A DNA stretch of 64,000 nt. Source: an uncultured Flavobacteriaceae bacterium (GTDB lineage Bacteria > Bacteroidota > Bacteroidia > Flavobacteriales > Flavobacteriaceae). The notes beneath the pieces are model-generated. The model was not told the DNA's origin, made no database searches, and saw only the letters and a program-made list of their open reading frames with translations. A program made the position numbers and the translations under genes. How positions within the stretch are numbered: position 1 is the stretch's first letter; each line of letters starts with the position of its first letter. The stretch spans positions 124,001 to 188,000 of the forward strand of contig CANKZQ010000003.1 of assembly GCA_947488345.1 (NCBI GenBank), written 5' to 3'. Of the stretch, positions 19,420-28,435 are shown in pieces.

Positions 19420-20457
19420 ATGATGGAATATTTTAATGATAATCCCCATAGACGTTATAATATTTTAACGGGTGAATGGGTTTTAGTTTCACCGCATAGA
19501 ACTAAACGTCCGTGGCAAGGTAAAACAGAAAAAGTGACCAATGCTGTTCTACCATCTCATGATCCAAATTGCTACCTATGCCCTGGAAACACACGTGCTA
19601 ACCGCATACAAACCCCTGCCTATAAAAAGACCTATGCTTTCGAAAATGATTTTGCGGCTTTGATGCCTGATACTCTTTCTTCAAAAATCGATAATGGTTT
19701 GTTAAAAGCAACTTCTGAAATTGGTATTTGTAAAGTAATTTGTTTTTCACCTAATCATTCTTTAACGCTTCCATTAATGGAAGCTGAAGCCATTGTTGAT
19801 GTTATTTCATTATGGCAAAAAGAATACGTTGAACTCGGTAGCTTACCCACTATAAATCATGTTCAGATATTTGAGAATAAAGGTGACATTATGGGGTGCA
19901 GTAATCCACATCCTCACGGACAAATATGGGCGCAAAGTACGATCCCACAGGAAGTTCAAAAAAAGAGCACTAAACAACAAGAGTACTGGGCAAAAACGAA
20001 TAGAAGTCTTTTAGGCGATTATATTCGTCAAGAAATAATTATAAACGAGCGTATCATCATAGAAAATGACTATTTCGTTGCTCTGGTTCCATATTGGGCT
20101 GTTTGGCCGTATGAAGCAATGATTGCACCTAAAAGGCATATTAAAAACATAACTGGATTAAAAAGTGTTGAAAAAAGTGCTTTCGCGGAAATACTAAAAA
20201 AACTTACCGTTAAATACGACAATCTGTTCGAAACATCGTTCCCATATTCTTCTGGAATTCATCAGAGTCCTACCGATGAAACAGCACATCCTGCCTGGCA
20301 CTTTCATATGTCTTTTTACCCACCACTATTGCGATCAGCGACTGTAAAAAAATTCATGGTTGGTTATGAAATGTTTGCCAATCCGCAACGGGATATTACG
20401 GCAGAACAAGCCGCCGAAAAATTGAGGAAATTACCAGAAAAACACTACAGTAAATAA
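19420..20457 (+). CDS. galT: Galactose-1-phosphate uridylyltransferase
   Basis: 345 residues; swaps UMP between UDP-glucose and galactose 1-phosphate. CYLCPGNTRANR supplies a CxxC pair, GCSNPHPHGQIWAQ the active-site HPH with the His nucleophile, and HPAWHFHMSFYPPLLRS the C-terminal HxH motif. The ATG follows the galK stop codon immediately (TAA then ATG ATG), so the two are translationally coupled. The gene is convergent with the KDPG aldolase gene, only 5 bp away, without an obvious terminator between them. Confidence 0.96.
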   Translation: MMEYFNDNPHRRYNILTGEWVLVSPHRTKRPWQGKTEKVTNAVLPSHDPNCYLCPGNTRANRIQTPAYKKTYAFENDFAALMPDTLSSKIDNGLLKATSEIGICKVICFSPNHSLTLPLMEAEAIVDVISLWQKEYVELGSLPTINHVQIFENKGDIMGCSNPHPHGQIWAQSTIPQEVQKKSTKQQEYWAKTNRSLLGDYIRQEIIINERIIIENDYFVALVPYWAVWPYEAMIAPKRHIKNITGLKSVEKSAFAEILKKLTVKYDNLFETSFPYSSGIHQSPTDETAHPAWHFHMSFYPPLLRSATVKKFMVGYEMFANPQRDITAEQAAEKLRKLPEKHYSK

Positions 20458-20462
20458 ACCTG

Positions 20463-21131
20463 CTATTTTCTAATTTCTTTTATAACTGATAGCGTATTCT
20501 TTACAAGCTTTTCTAAACCTGCATAATCTTCATTTGCCAGAATTTCTTTACTTATTAATTTGGATCCCATACCTACACAGGTTACACCGGCATCGAACCA
20601 CCCTTTCAAGTTGGCTTCATCTGTACTTACGCCTCCGGTTGGCATTACACTTGTCCACGGTTGAGGACCTTTGATAGCCTTTACAAATCCGGGGCCATAG
20701 GTAGACCCTGGAAATAGTTTTACGATTTCACATCCAAGTTCTTCAGCCTTGTTAATTTCTGTCAATGAACCGCATCCTGGTGACCACAGCACTTTACGTC
20801 GATTACATACGATGGCAATATCTTCTCTAAGTGACGGTGTCACGATAAAATTAGCTCCCATCTGCATAAAAAAGGAAGCCGCCGCACCATCGGTGATAGA
20901 ACCAACACCCATGATCATTCCTGGCAATTCTTTAATAGCGTATTTGTTTAATTCTAAAAATACTTCATACGCAAAATCACCTCTGGCGGTGAATTCTAGG
21001 AGTCGTGCTCCACCATCATAACATGCTTTTAATATTTTTTTACCCAATTCAATATCAGGGTGATAAAATAACGGAACCATTCCTTGTTCCTTCATTACTG
21101 CTGCTACTTCTAATCGTGTATATTGTGCCAT
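20463..21131 (-). CDS. kdgA: 2-keto-3-deoxy-6-phosphogluconate aldolase
   Basis: 222 residues with the class I aldolase barrel: LLEFTARGD carries the catalytic Glu, VKLFPGSTYGPGFVKAI the Schiff-base Lys, and MPTGGVSTDEAN the phosphate site. It splits KDPG to pyruvate and glyceraldehyde 3-phosphate, the last step of alginate monomer breakdown. It is the 3'-most gene of the alginate cluster, 76 bp after kdgK; a nearly perfect inverted repeat lies in that gap. Confidence 0.95.
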   Translation of the reverse strand: MAQYTRLEVAAVMKEQGMVPLFYHPDIELGKKILKACYDGGARLLEFTARGDFAYEVFLELNKYAIKELPGMIMGVGSITDGAAASFFMQMGANFIVTPSLREDIAIVCNRRKVLWSPGCGSLTEINKAEELGCEIVKLFPGSTYGPGFVKAIKGPQPWTSVMPTGGVSTDEANLKGWFDAGVTCVGMGSKLISKEILANEDYAGLEKLVKNTLSVIKEIRK

Positions 21132-21207
21132 TCTATTATTGTTGATATGTAAACTGTTAAATCGCTAAACTTGCTAAACAAATTTAACGATTCAACAACT
21201 AAACTTT

Positions 21208-22248
21208 TTATCGTGCTACTCTTCCCGAGGCATCTCCTCCCATTAACTTTTCTACTTCTGCTACTGTCATTAAGTTCGCATCACCTTTAATGGTATGTTT
21301 CAAGCAAGAAGCAGCGACTGCAAAATCGAGTGCGTTCTGATCATCTTCTGGATATTTTAACAAGCCATAAATAAGACCTCCCATGAATGAATCTCCGCCA
21401 CCTACTCTATCTACGATATCGGTTATCTGATACTGACGCGTTTCATACATTTTCTCGCCGTCGAATAATACGCCAGCCCATGTATTGTGTGATGCTGAAA
21501 TAGATCCTCTTAAGGTTGTAATTACCTTTTTTGCGTTTGGAAACTTTTTCATCATTTGCTTACAAACCGATAAAAACGCTTCTGCCTTTACATCGTGACC
21601 ATGCTTATGCACATCTAAACCTTCTGGATGAATTCCGAAATGCTTTTCTGCATCTTCTTCGTTACCTAAAATAATATCACAATAAGAGGTTAATTCGGTC
21701 ATTATTTTTTCTCGGTCTCCACCATAGTTCCATAATTTAGCTCTATAGTTCAAATCGGTCGAAACGGTAATTCCTTTTGCTCTGGCTGCCTTTACAGCTT
21801 CTAAGCAAACATCGGCCGCTCCTTGTGAAATTGCCGGTGTAATGCCTGTCCAGTGAAACCATTCTACACCTTCAAAAACACTGTCCCAATCAATCATCCC
21901 AGATTCAATTTCTGCAATAGCTGAGTGTGCTCTATCATAGACTACTTTACTTCCTCTGCTCACCGCACCTGTTTCTAAGAAATAAATACCTAAACGATCT
22001 CCTCCATATACTATTTTATCAACGCCTACGCCTCTTTTACGCATTTCCATCATGGCGCAAGCACCAATATCATTTTTTGGTAAGCGTGTTACAAAATCTA
22101 CGGGTACACCATAATTTGCTAAAGAAACAGCAACATTCGATTCTCCACCACCATATATTACATCGAAGCTATTTGTTTGAGAAAATCTTAAAAACCCAGG
22201 AGGTGCTAATCGTAGCATGATCTCTCCAAAAGTTACCACTTTTTTCAT
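21208..22248 (-). CDS. kdgK: 2-keto-3-deoxygluconate kinase (PfkB family)
   Basis: 346 residues. It has the ribokinase-fold signatures GGGESNVAVSLANYG at the N-terminus and DRVGGGDSFMGGLIYGLL at the C-terminus, the latter with the catalytic Asp and anion hole. The KDG-kinase hallmarks STDLNYRAKLW and ILGNEEDAEKHFG are intact. It phosphorylates KDG to KDPG for the aldolase encoded next. A diverged paralogue lies at 40622-41623; this copy keeps the family-typical residues and is the more credible KDG kinase. Confidence 0.93.
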   Translation of the reverse strand: MKKVVTFGEIMLRLAPPGFLRFSQTNSFDVIYGGGESNVAVSLANYGVPVDFVTRLPKNDIGACAMMEMRKRGVGVDKIVYGGDRLGIYFLETGAVSRGSKVVYDRAHSAIAEIESGMIDWDSVFEGVEWFHWTGITPAISQGAADVCLEAVKAARAKGITVSTDLNYRAKLWNYGGDREKIMTELTSYCDIILGNEEDAEKHFGIHPEGLDVHKHGHDVKAEAFLSVCKQMMKKFPNAKKVITTLRGSISASHNTWAGVLFDGEKMYETRQYQITDIVDRVGGGDSFMGGLIYGLLKYPEDDQNALDFAVAASCLKHTIKGDANLMTVAEVEKLMGGDASGRVAR

Positions 22249-22300
22249 CTAAAAAATTTATTTTATTAATTCTATTTTAACTTAATCAGAATATTCAATT

Positions 22301-23065
22301 CTAGATACCCAGCGCTTGACCACCTCCAACTTGAATCGTTTCAGCTGTAATAAAGGCAGCGTCTTTACTTGCTAAGAAAGAAACAACTCCAGCTACATCT
22401 TCTGGTTGTCCTAATCTTCCTAACATGATATTATTTGCCCAAGAGGCAAACACTTCTGGTTTTGTTGATTTAATTTGTTTATGAAAATCGGTATCGATAG
22501 TACCAGGAGATACTGCATTTACTCTAATTCCGTATTCTGCCAAATCTTTTGCTAGAGCTCGGGTAATTGCATGTACTCCTGCTTTGGATGTTCCGTAGAT
22601 TCCTGCTCCCGGTCCACCAGCATTCCAACCAGCATTAGACGTATAATTGATAATTGAAGCATTATCGCTTTTCTTTAGGAAAGGAATGGCAGCTCTTGAA
22701 GCAAAAAATGTTGAATCAAGGTTTAGCGCCATTACGAAACGGTAAAATTCAGTGGTCATCTCTTCAAAGCGAGATCTACCTCCTAAACCACCTGCATTAT
22801 TCACAAGCACATCAATCTTGCCATACTTTTCTCCAATAGTATTGATACTTTTAGTTACCGCTTCTTCATCTGTAACATCAAAACCAACATATTCTGCCGT
22901 AATACCTTCTTTCGTGAGTTCTGCAACTCGTTGAGCGCCTTCTTCATCTTGGATTCCGTTTAAGATCACGGTATATCCATCTTTTCCCAATCTCTTTGCT
23001 ACCTGGAAACCGATACCTCCTGTCGCTCCAGTAACTATAGCTACTTTTCCATTTATTGTACTCAT
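22301..23065 (-). CDS. SDR oxidoreductase, probable DEH reductase
   Basis: 254 residues, classical short-chain dehydrogenase: TGATGGIGFQVAKRL for cofactor binding, VLVNNAGG, and the catalytic Ser-Tyr-Lys in INYTSNAGWNA...IYGTSKAG. Lying directly before kdgK and kdgA, it most likely reduces DEH, the ring-opened alginate monomer, to KDG. A second SDR in the locus (36324-37106) could do the same with another cofactor preference. KduD-like dehydrogenase activity is the alternative. Confidence 0.85.
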   Translation of the reverse strand: MSTINGKVAIVTGATGGIGFQVAKRLGKDGYTVILNGIQDEEGAQRVAELTKEGITAEYVGFDVTDEEAVTKSINTIGEKYGKIDVLVNNAGGLGGRSRFEEMTTEFYRFVMALNLDSTFFASRAAIPFLKKSDNASIINYTSNAGWNAGGPGAGIYGTSKAGVHAITRALAKDLAEYGIRVNAVSPGTIDTDFHKQIKSTKPEVFASWANNIMLGRLGQPEDVAGVVSFLASKDAAFITAETIQVGGGQALGI

Positions 23066-23131
23066 ATTTTTGCTTTTTAATTTTTGATCTTTATTCTATT
23101 ATATTTAAGAGATTATACATCTCTATACACT

Positions 23132-24436
23132 TTATTTTGTTTTTGGTTGTAAGGGTTCGATTTTCGGACATAATATCCAAACGGCCAGCAATGCTATAAT
23201 TGCCAATGCTCCACCGATTATAAATGCAGGCGTATAGTTTCCACCTTTCGTAAGTAAAGGAATCAAAGCTGTAAGTCCGAAAGCTCCTAATTTGGCTGCG
23301 GTTCCTGCAAATCCAGAAAGTGTGCCCACTATTTTCCCGCTAAACATATCACTTGGCATTGTTTGCACATTACCGATTGCTGTTTGAAAACCAAATAGTA
23401 GCACTGCCATTATCAATACTGCATTCATCGCAGATCCCGGTGCTTTTAGTAAGAAAAAACAAGGAATCATAATGAAACAACCCAGGGTAATGACCATTTT
23501 TCGTGTTTTATTCACTGACCATCCAGAACTCAATCTATTTTGAGCTAAAAGTCCACCAAACCACGCTCCTAACATCGCTCCTACATAGGGTACCCATGCT
23601 GAGAATGCAATTTCTTTTACATCCAACCCGAATACCTCATTTAGATATATAGGAATCCACACGATGAATAACCACCAAATAGGATCAATTGCCGCCGAGG
23701 CGATGATCACGCCCCAACTCTCTTTGTGTTTGAGTAATTTGCCAGTACTAGGATTATACCCTTCATCATAATTTCCATCTCCATCAATATCTTGATTTTG
23801 TTGTCCAGACAAAATGTATTTTTTTTCGTCTTCAGATAACCAAGGATGCTTTTCTGGTGGAGATTTCACGATGTACATCCATGGTAATAACCATAAAAAA
23901 CCAATTAAACCAACACAAACAAATATTGCCTGCCATGAAAGATATACAGAAAGAAGTCCGATTATGGGATAGGCTACGATTCCACCCACAGCTGCTCCAG
24001 AATTGAATATACCTTGCGCAAAAGCTCTTTCTTTGGTTGGAAACCACTCAGCATTGGCCTTCGCGGCCCCTGGCCAGTTACCAGCTTCAGCGATTCCTAG
24101 GATTGATCTAAAGATTGAGAAGCTCAACATACCTTTTGCAAATGCATGCAACATGGTAGCAATAGACCAAATTCCTATTGATAATGCAAATCCAATTCGA
24201 GTACCGATCCAGTCAAATATCTTTCCAAATATTGTTTGACCGGCAGCATACGAGAGGATAAATACGGCAGATATGGTTCCATATATTGCCTTGGTACCAT
24301 CAGAGTCCATATCAGGAAATAACTCCTTAGCGATATCTGGCCATAACGCACCAAAAGCCTGCCTATCTATGTAATTTATCACTGCAGCAAGTGCCACTAG
24401 TCCTACGACCCACCATCTTAATCCTTTAGTCTTCAT
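23132..24436 (-). CDS. MFS transporter of the hexuronate (ACS/ExuT) type
   Basis: 434 residues with 12 predicted membrane segments and family motifs NYIDRQAFGALWPDIAKE and FRSILGIAEAGNWPGAAKANAEWF. Such proteins import hexuronates; here unsaturated uronate or DEH from alginate is expected. Two acidic DxDxDG loops are unusual: D42-D44-D46-G47 in the first external loop and D216-D218-D220-G221 with D224/E225 in the long central loop. Both resemble calcium-binding loops. It heads the group MFS-SDR-kdgK-kdgA. Confidence 0.88.
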   Translation of the reverse strand: MKTKGLRWWVVGLVALAAVINYIDRQAFGALWPDIAKELFPDMDSDGTKAIYGTISAVFILSYAAGQTIFGKIFDWIGTRIGFALSIGIWSIATMLHAFAKGMLSFSIFRSILGIAEAGNWPGAAKANAEWFPTKERAFAQGIFNSGAAVGGIVAYPIIGLLSVYLSWQAIFVCVGLIGFLWLLPWMYIVKSPPEKHPWLSEDEKKYILSGQQNQDIDGDGNYDEGYNPSTGKLLKHKESWGVIIASAAIDPIWWLFIVWIPIYLNEVFGLDVKEIAFSAWVPYVGAMLGAWFGGLLAQNRLSSGWSVNKTRKMVITLGCFIMIPCFFLLKAPGSAMNAVLIMAVLLFGFQTAIGNVQTMPSDMFSGKIVGTLSGFAGTAAKLGAFGLTALIPLLTKGGNYTPAFIIGGALAIIALLAVWILCPKIEPLQPKTK

Positions 24437-24663
24437 GATTTGTAATTATTAAACTTAATTAATTTAAATTATCGTTCAAAATATGCAATACGTTTCTATC
24501 ACAATTATATAGTATAATCGCATTGCTTTGGTAACAATGAACTTGATCTGCTATGATAATTCTAACTATGTAGAATCACGTTGATTACTATTCTAGTTAT
24601 ATATTCCCTCCTTATTATGTATGAATATAGAAGCGTGCAATTCTATCTTCAAGTATCTTCTAA

Positions 24664-25365
24664 TTATATATTATAACAATACTGGTATAATATATTGAAA
24701 TGAATTTTCATTTTTGCTTTCGCCAATTTTGGGTCTTGCGCCTTAATTGCCTCATAAATATCTTTGTGCTCTTGTATCCCTAAGGTTGCCTGACCTTTAT
24801 CACAAACATGATATTTTTCAAAATTTGTAATAATTTCTGGAGTGATCGTTAGCATAAACGTATTCATGGTACTATTACCACTAGCTTTCGCAATGGCTAG
24901 GTGAAATAATAAATCTTCTTGCACAGCATCTTCTCCGTTTAATACTTTATTCTCATAGGCATCTAACGTTTGCTTTAGGTGCCTCAAATCATCCTCTGTT
25001 CGTCTAATGGCTGCCAATTTAACCGTTTTCAATTCTAATAAAATACGGGTTTCAACCAGCGATTTAAAATCAGGATCTTCAAGTCTTAGAATATCTTCAA
25101 TCATTCCATTCATGGCGATTACACCAATATTTGCTACAAAGGTCCCGCTCTGTGGGATTGACTTTAGCAAACCATAAAACTCTAATTTTTGAATCGCCTC
25201 TCTCACAGTACTTCGCGTCACTTCAAACTTCTCAGATAGCATCCTCTCCGAAGGTAACTTATCTCCTGGCTCCAGATTTTTATAATTTATCAAATCTCTG
25301 ATCTTTGATATGATAGAGTTTTGAACCGATAGGTTATCATTTTTCGTAAGTATTTCTAACTTCAT
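24664..25365 (-). CDS. FadR-type GntR regulator of alginate use (AusR-like)
   Basis: 233 residues. Winged helix at about 15-80 (LEPGDKLPSERMLSEKFEVTRSTVREAIQKLEF, wing SGTFVANIG) and an all-helical FCD effector domain at 90-225 with the metal-ligand pattern Asp (DLLFHLAIAKASGN), His (EHKDIYEAI) and His (KMKIHFNIL). In Zobellia galactanivorans a GntR-family repressor, AusR, controls alginate genes; the location inside this locus makes this gene a likely counterpart. The tandem TTGGTTTACCAA sites in front of three alginate units are the probable targets, since FadR-type proteins favour TGGT...ACCA half-sites. Confidence 0.85.
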   Translation of the reverse strand: MKLEILTKNDNLSVQNSIISKIRDLINYKNLEPGDKLPSERMLSEKFEVTRSTVREAIQKLEFYGLLKSIPQSGTFVANIGVIAMNGMIEDILRLEDPDFKSLVETRILLELKTVKLAAIRRTEDDLRHLKQTLDAYENKVLNGEDAVQEDLLFHLAIAKASGNSTMNTFMLTITPEIITNFEKYHVCDKGQATLGIQEHKDIYEAIKAQDPKLAKAKMKIHFNILYQYCYNI

Positions 25366-25382
25366 CTATTTGTGTAATAAGC

Positions 25383-25409
25383 ACCAATGATTGGTTAACT
25401 TGGTTTATA
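25383..25409. promoter_or_regulatory. Degenerate operator upstream of the GntR regulator
   Basis: ACCAAT-G-ATTGGT is a perfect inverted pair of the alginate-operator half-sites, followed by TTGGTTTATA. It lies 18 bp before the regulator ATG and may serve autoregulation. It does not have the 13-bp period of the other arrays. Confidence 0.35.
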
Positions 25410-25485
25410 TATTAAATTTAGTCAAAAACTTAAAGATAAAAAAACTACTCTTTAAAGTTTTACTTCATTTCTTGAATTACTGAGC

Positions 25486-25511
25486 TTTACTGGTGAAAAT
25501 CAACCAGTAAA
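25486..25511. other. Strong hairpin after the PL7 gene pair
   Basis: TTTACTGGT and ACCAGTAAA pair around an 8-nt loop, with a further TGAG/CTCA extension outside. No T-run follows on the minus strand, so a Rho-independent stop is doubtful; protection of the mRNA 3' end is as likely. Confidence 0.5.
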
Positions 25512-25564
25512 ACTCAATAAGAAACTAACTAATTCAAACTACTTTTATTTATAAACGTATTAGC

Positions 25565-26467
25565 CTAATGGCTAACCGTTAAATCATAATATTTTACGCT
25601 CGCGAAAGAACCTTCATCTTTCGTTTGCAAATAATTACCGGCCTTGAAATAATTTTCAAACACTCCCCACTTTTCCATATGAATACCGTCAAATACTTTT
25701 GACATATTTTCGTTCAGAATCACCTCTATTCTTCCTTCAGTAACTTTTACTTCTACCGTAAATTTTTCAAAACCGACGTTTTCAGAAAAGGTATGACTTT
25801 CTCCATCTTTCCACGCGCTGGTCTTCAACATCTCTGTATCAGAAACCGAAATATCCTTTAATGCTTTTGTTACGACTCTTACCTTTTCATCTTGCCAATA
25901 CACTTTCAAGACTGGCGGCGCATTATTATCATCTTCGCCAATTAAATCGCGTTGTTCATTTGTCAATCTGCCATGTATTTGCATAACCATCGTGCGGTGG
26001 TAGTCTCCATCATTATCTCTTGATATTTCATCCATTTCAAGTGTCCCTTTCATATTTCCGCCTTGAGCGAATGTCCAATTGGTAGTATTGCTTCCCGGTA
26101 CCATCTGTTCTCTCAATTCGGTTCTTGAATATGAAGAATTTGCTGTTGACGCCCCTGGATATGTATAAAAAACCAAGGCTCCATTTATTGAATCATTATA
26201 CATGAAGGGTTTTAAGGTTTCATTTGTAGCATAATTCAATATCTCTGGTGGTTTTACTTCTGTAGGACGACCAATTGGCAGCGTTACTTTCCAATTATTT
26301 AAATCTATATTCGGAAGTTTAAACGTTACTTCTGTTGGTTCTTCCTCAATAATTTCTTCCACTGATGGATCATCATTTTTATCTTGACAGCTCATTGCTA
26401 TCAGTAAAAATGCACCTATCAAAAGTGAATTAAAAAATCGTATTTTATATGTCGTTAAGGTTAACAT
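25565..26467 (-). CDS. PL7 alginate lyase, lipoprotein
   Basis: 300 residues with a lipoprotein signal (LLIAMSCQDKNDD) and one PL7 beta-jelly-roll. The three diagnostic PL7 blocks are visible: SRTELREQM, VMQIHGR and YFKAGNYLQ. They hold the catalytic Arg, Gln, His and Tyr. QIH rather than QVH is associated with preference for guluronate-containing stretches. It starts one base after the stop of its close paralogue at 26469-27392, evidence of tandem duplication. A membrane-anchored, probably outer-membrane endolyase. Confidence 0.93.
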   Translation of the reverse strand: MLTLTTYKIRFFNSLLIGAFLLIAMSCQDKNDDPSVEEIIEEEPTEVTFKLPNIDLNNWKVTLPIGRPTEVKPPEILNYATNETLKPFMYNDSINGALVFYTYPGASTANSSYSRTELREQMVPGSNTTNWTFAQGGNMKGTLEMDEISRDNDGDYHRTMVMQIHGRLTNEQRDLIGEDDNNAPPVLKVYWQDEKVRVVTKALKDISVSDTEMLKTSAWKDGESHTFSENVGFEKFTVEVKVTEGRIEVILNENMSKVFDGIHMEKWGVFENYFKAGNYLQTKDEGSFASVKYYDLTVSH

Positions 26468-26468
26468 T

Positions 26469-27392
26469 CTAATGTTTCACTGATAGTTCATAAAATTTGA
26501 CCTTCGCAAATGATCCTTCATCTCTCGACTGAAAATAATTTCCAGCTTTGAAATAATTCTCAAAAATTCCCCATTTTTCCATGTGGATATTCTTATATAC
26601 TTTGAATTCGTTATTATTCAATACTACCACCATTTTTCCTTTTGAAACTTTTACTTCTAAGGTAAATTTCCTGTGACCCACTTCTTGTTCAAAAGTAAAT
26701 CCTTTGTCATTACCCCATGCTGCTTCATGTAATAAAGTAGCACCCTCAAGTTGTGTCATTTTTAAAACTTTCGTCTTTACACGTATTTTACCGTCTTGCC
26801 AGTATATTTTTAACATAGGTGGTGCATTGTTGTCTTTAGCTCCTATTAAATCTCGTTGTTCATTCGTTAGTCGACCATGAATTTGCATCACAATAACCTT
26901 GTGATATTTACCATTTTTATCTTTCGAAACCTCTTCAACAGAAAGTTTACCTTTCATATTTCCGCCTTGAGCGAAAGTCCAATTGACATTATTATCACCT
27001 GGCTCCATTTGTTCTCTCAACTCCGATCTAGAATACTTTGTATTGGCCGTTGTGGAGTTTGTTGGATATGCATAAAAAACCAATCCACCCGCCTTTGTAG
27101 AATCATTATACATATAAGGTTTTAATGCTTCATTTGTGGCGTAGTTTGCAATTTCGGGAGGGCTCACCTCCAATGGTTTCCCATTTTCTTTATTCACAGG
27201 CACCGTAACTTTCCAATGACTTAGATCTATTTTAGGAATCTTATATTTCTTTTTTTTCTGCTTCTTTTTCTTCTTTTTTTCAATTTTCACATCCGATTCT
27301 GCAACGCCACTGTTCGTTTGTTGAGCAGTAGCGTTGACAGATAGAAATATTGTTAGTACCACTATTAATAAATCTTTACGGAAGTTATTCAT
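26469..27392 (-). CDS. PL7 alginate lyase, soluble form with poly-lysine segment
   Basis: 307 residues, clearly paralogous to the neighbour at 25565-26467, sharing blocks such as TNEQRDLIG and WTFAQGGNMKG. Catalytic blocks: SRSELREQM, VMQIHGR, YFKAGNYFQ. It differs at the N-terminus: a cleavable signal peptide (IFLSVNATAQ) rather than a lipobox, then ten lysines in eleven residues (K39-K49) before the lyase domain. The duplicated pair may thus work in different places, and the lysine tract could bind polyanionic alginate. It follows the PKD protein gene by 11 bp. Confidence 0.92.
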   Translation of the reverse strand: MNNFRKDLLIVVLTIFLSVNATAQQTNSGVAESDVKIEKKKKKKQKKKKYKIPKIDLSHWKVTVPVNKENGKPLEVSPPEIANYATNEALKPYMYNDSTKAGGLVFYAYPTNSTTANTKYSRSELREQMEPGDNNVNWTFAQGGNMKGKLSVEEVSKDKNGKYHKVIVMQIHGRLTNEQRDLIGAKDNNAPPMLKIYWQDGKIRVKTKVLKMTQLEGATLLHEAAWGNDKGFTFEQEVGHRKFTLEVKVSKGKMVVVLNNNEFKVYKNIHMEKWGIFENYFKAGNYFQSRDEGSFAKVKFYELSVKH

Positions 27393-27403
27393 TCTAAACT
27401 AGA

Positions 27404-28396
27404 TTAATTGATCGCTGTAATTATTACAGAATCGGCTCGTATTTCTTCGGCTCCACTATTGTACCCAAAGTCACCACCACCGCCACCGGTTGCAGGTCCT
27501 CCAATACCTCTAATAAATAAAGCAACACTTGTATTAGCGCCTGCATTAAATGTATAGGTATACGTGATATAACCGTCATCGTTTGGATTATTTTGAACCT
27601 CCACTAACAAATTATTAGCTGCGTCTTCCACTTGAGCAATCGATGAATATCCATACCCGTCTTGAGGAAAATCTGCTGTATTTGTGTAATATGTTGGAGA
27701 ATAACCACTATCATAACCTGTTCCTGCTAACACTCTTAGTTCAAGCATACTCGCAGGACCACCTGCTTCTAAACTTTTAAAAGAGGTAACTATTTCGATT
27801 GTATAATCGGCATTTGGAGATACTTCAAACTCTTGATAAGCGTGATCTGGCTCATTATTATCAAACTTAATAACGTTGTCTGAACCACCATTACCTGAAC
27901 TAGATTCTCCTTGGTCTCCAATACTCTTGTTAATCCATCCTGAACAAGCACAATCAGAGCCTGATGATTTAGGTAACTTTGTAAAATCACCGTTTATAAT
28001 AACAGGATCTGGAACATCAGCTTCCTCTGGTTCTACTACCTCAATTGTTTGTGAAATAGTACTCACCACTCCATTAGCATCAGATGCTGTTAAAGTAACT
28101 GTAAAAGTACCTTCACCTGGATAGGTATTTATTCCATCTAAATCTGAGGAAGTGTTTCCATCACCAAAATCCCATGCATATGTTGTTGCACTTTTAGATA
28201 AATTGGCGAACGTATATGTTTCCCAGGCATCTCCCGCTCCTTGCGTAGCAGCGAAATCAGCACTCGGCGGTGTTGCATCTGCAATAGAGCCTGCTTCTGG
28301 CAAGTCAAATTCATAGTCACAAGAGACTATTGAGATCGATACGATCATTGCACTAAAAAGCAATAAACTCGTTTTAATTCGTCTTTTATATTTCAT
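27404..28396 (-). CDS. PKD-domain surface lipoprotein, probable alginate-binding protein
   Basis: About 330 residues: a lipoprotein signal (MIVSISIVSCDYEFD), a PKD domain (TYAWDFGDGNTSS...YPGEGTFTVTLTASD, residues about 50-125) and a C-terminal beta-sandwich (about 135-330) that looks like a carbohydrate-binding module (INGDFTKLP, HAYQEFEVSPNADYTI). I use the ATG at 28396 (MKYKRRIKTSLLLF); an ATG four codons earlier is possible. As the third gene of a susC-susD-X set it takes the place of SusE/SusF-type surface glycan-binding proteins. No catalytic motif is seen. Confidence 0.8.
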   Translation of the reverse strand: MKYKRRIKTSLLLFSAMIVSISIVSCDYEFDLPEAGSIADATPPSADFAATQGAGDAWETYTFANLSKSATTYAWDFGDGNTSSDLDGINTYPGEGTFTVTLTASDANGVVSTISQTIEVVEPEEADVPDPVIINGDFTKLPKSSGSDCACSGWINKSIGDQGESSSGNGGSDNVIKFDNNEPDHAYQEFEVSPNADYTIEIVTSFKSLEAGGPASMLELRVLAGTGYDSGYSPTYYTNTADFPQDGYGYSSIAQVEDAANNLLVEVQNNPNDDGYITYTYTFNAGANTSVALFIRGIGGPATGGGGGDFGYNSGAEEIRADSVIITAIN

Positions 28397-28435
28397 ATAA
28401 TTATTCATAATTATTTCTTTTAATTAATGATATGT

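Noticed and set aside
21150-21198. Inverted repeat GTTAAATCG / CGATTCAAC between kdgK and kdgA
   Set aside because: One mismatch, a long loop and no T-run; too weak to call a terminator or operator.
24520-24535. TTGGTAACAA upstream of the MFS gene as an alginate operator
   Set aside because: A single copy missing two central bases and not next to a -7 box; not enough to include it in the regulon.
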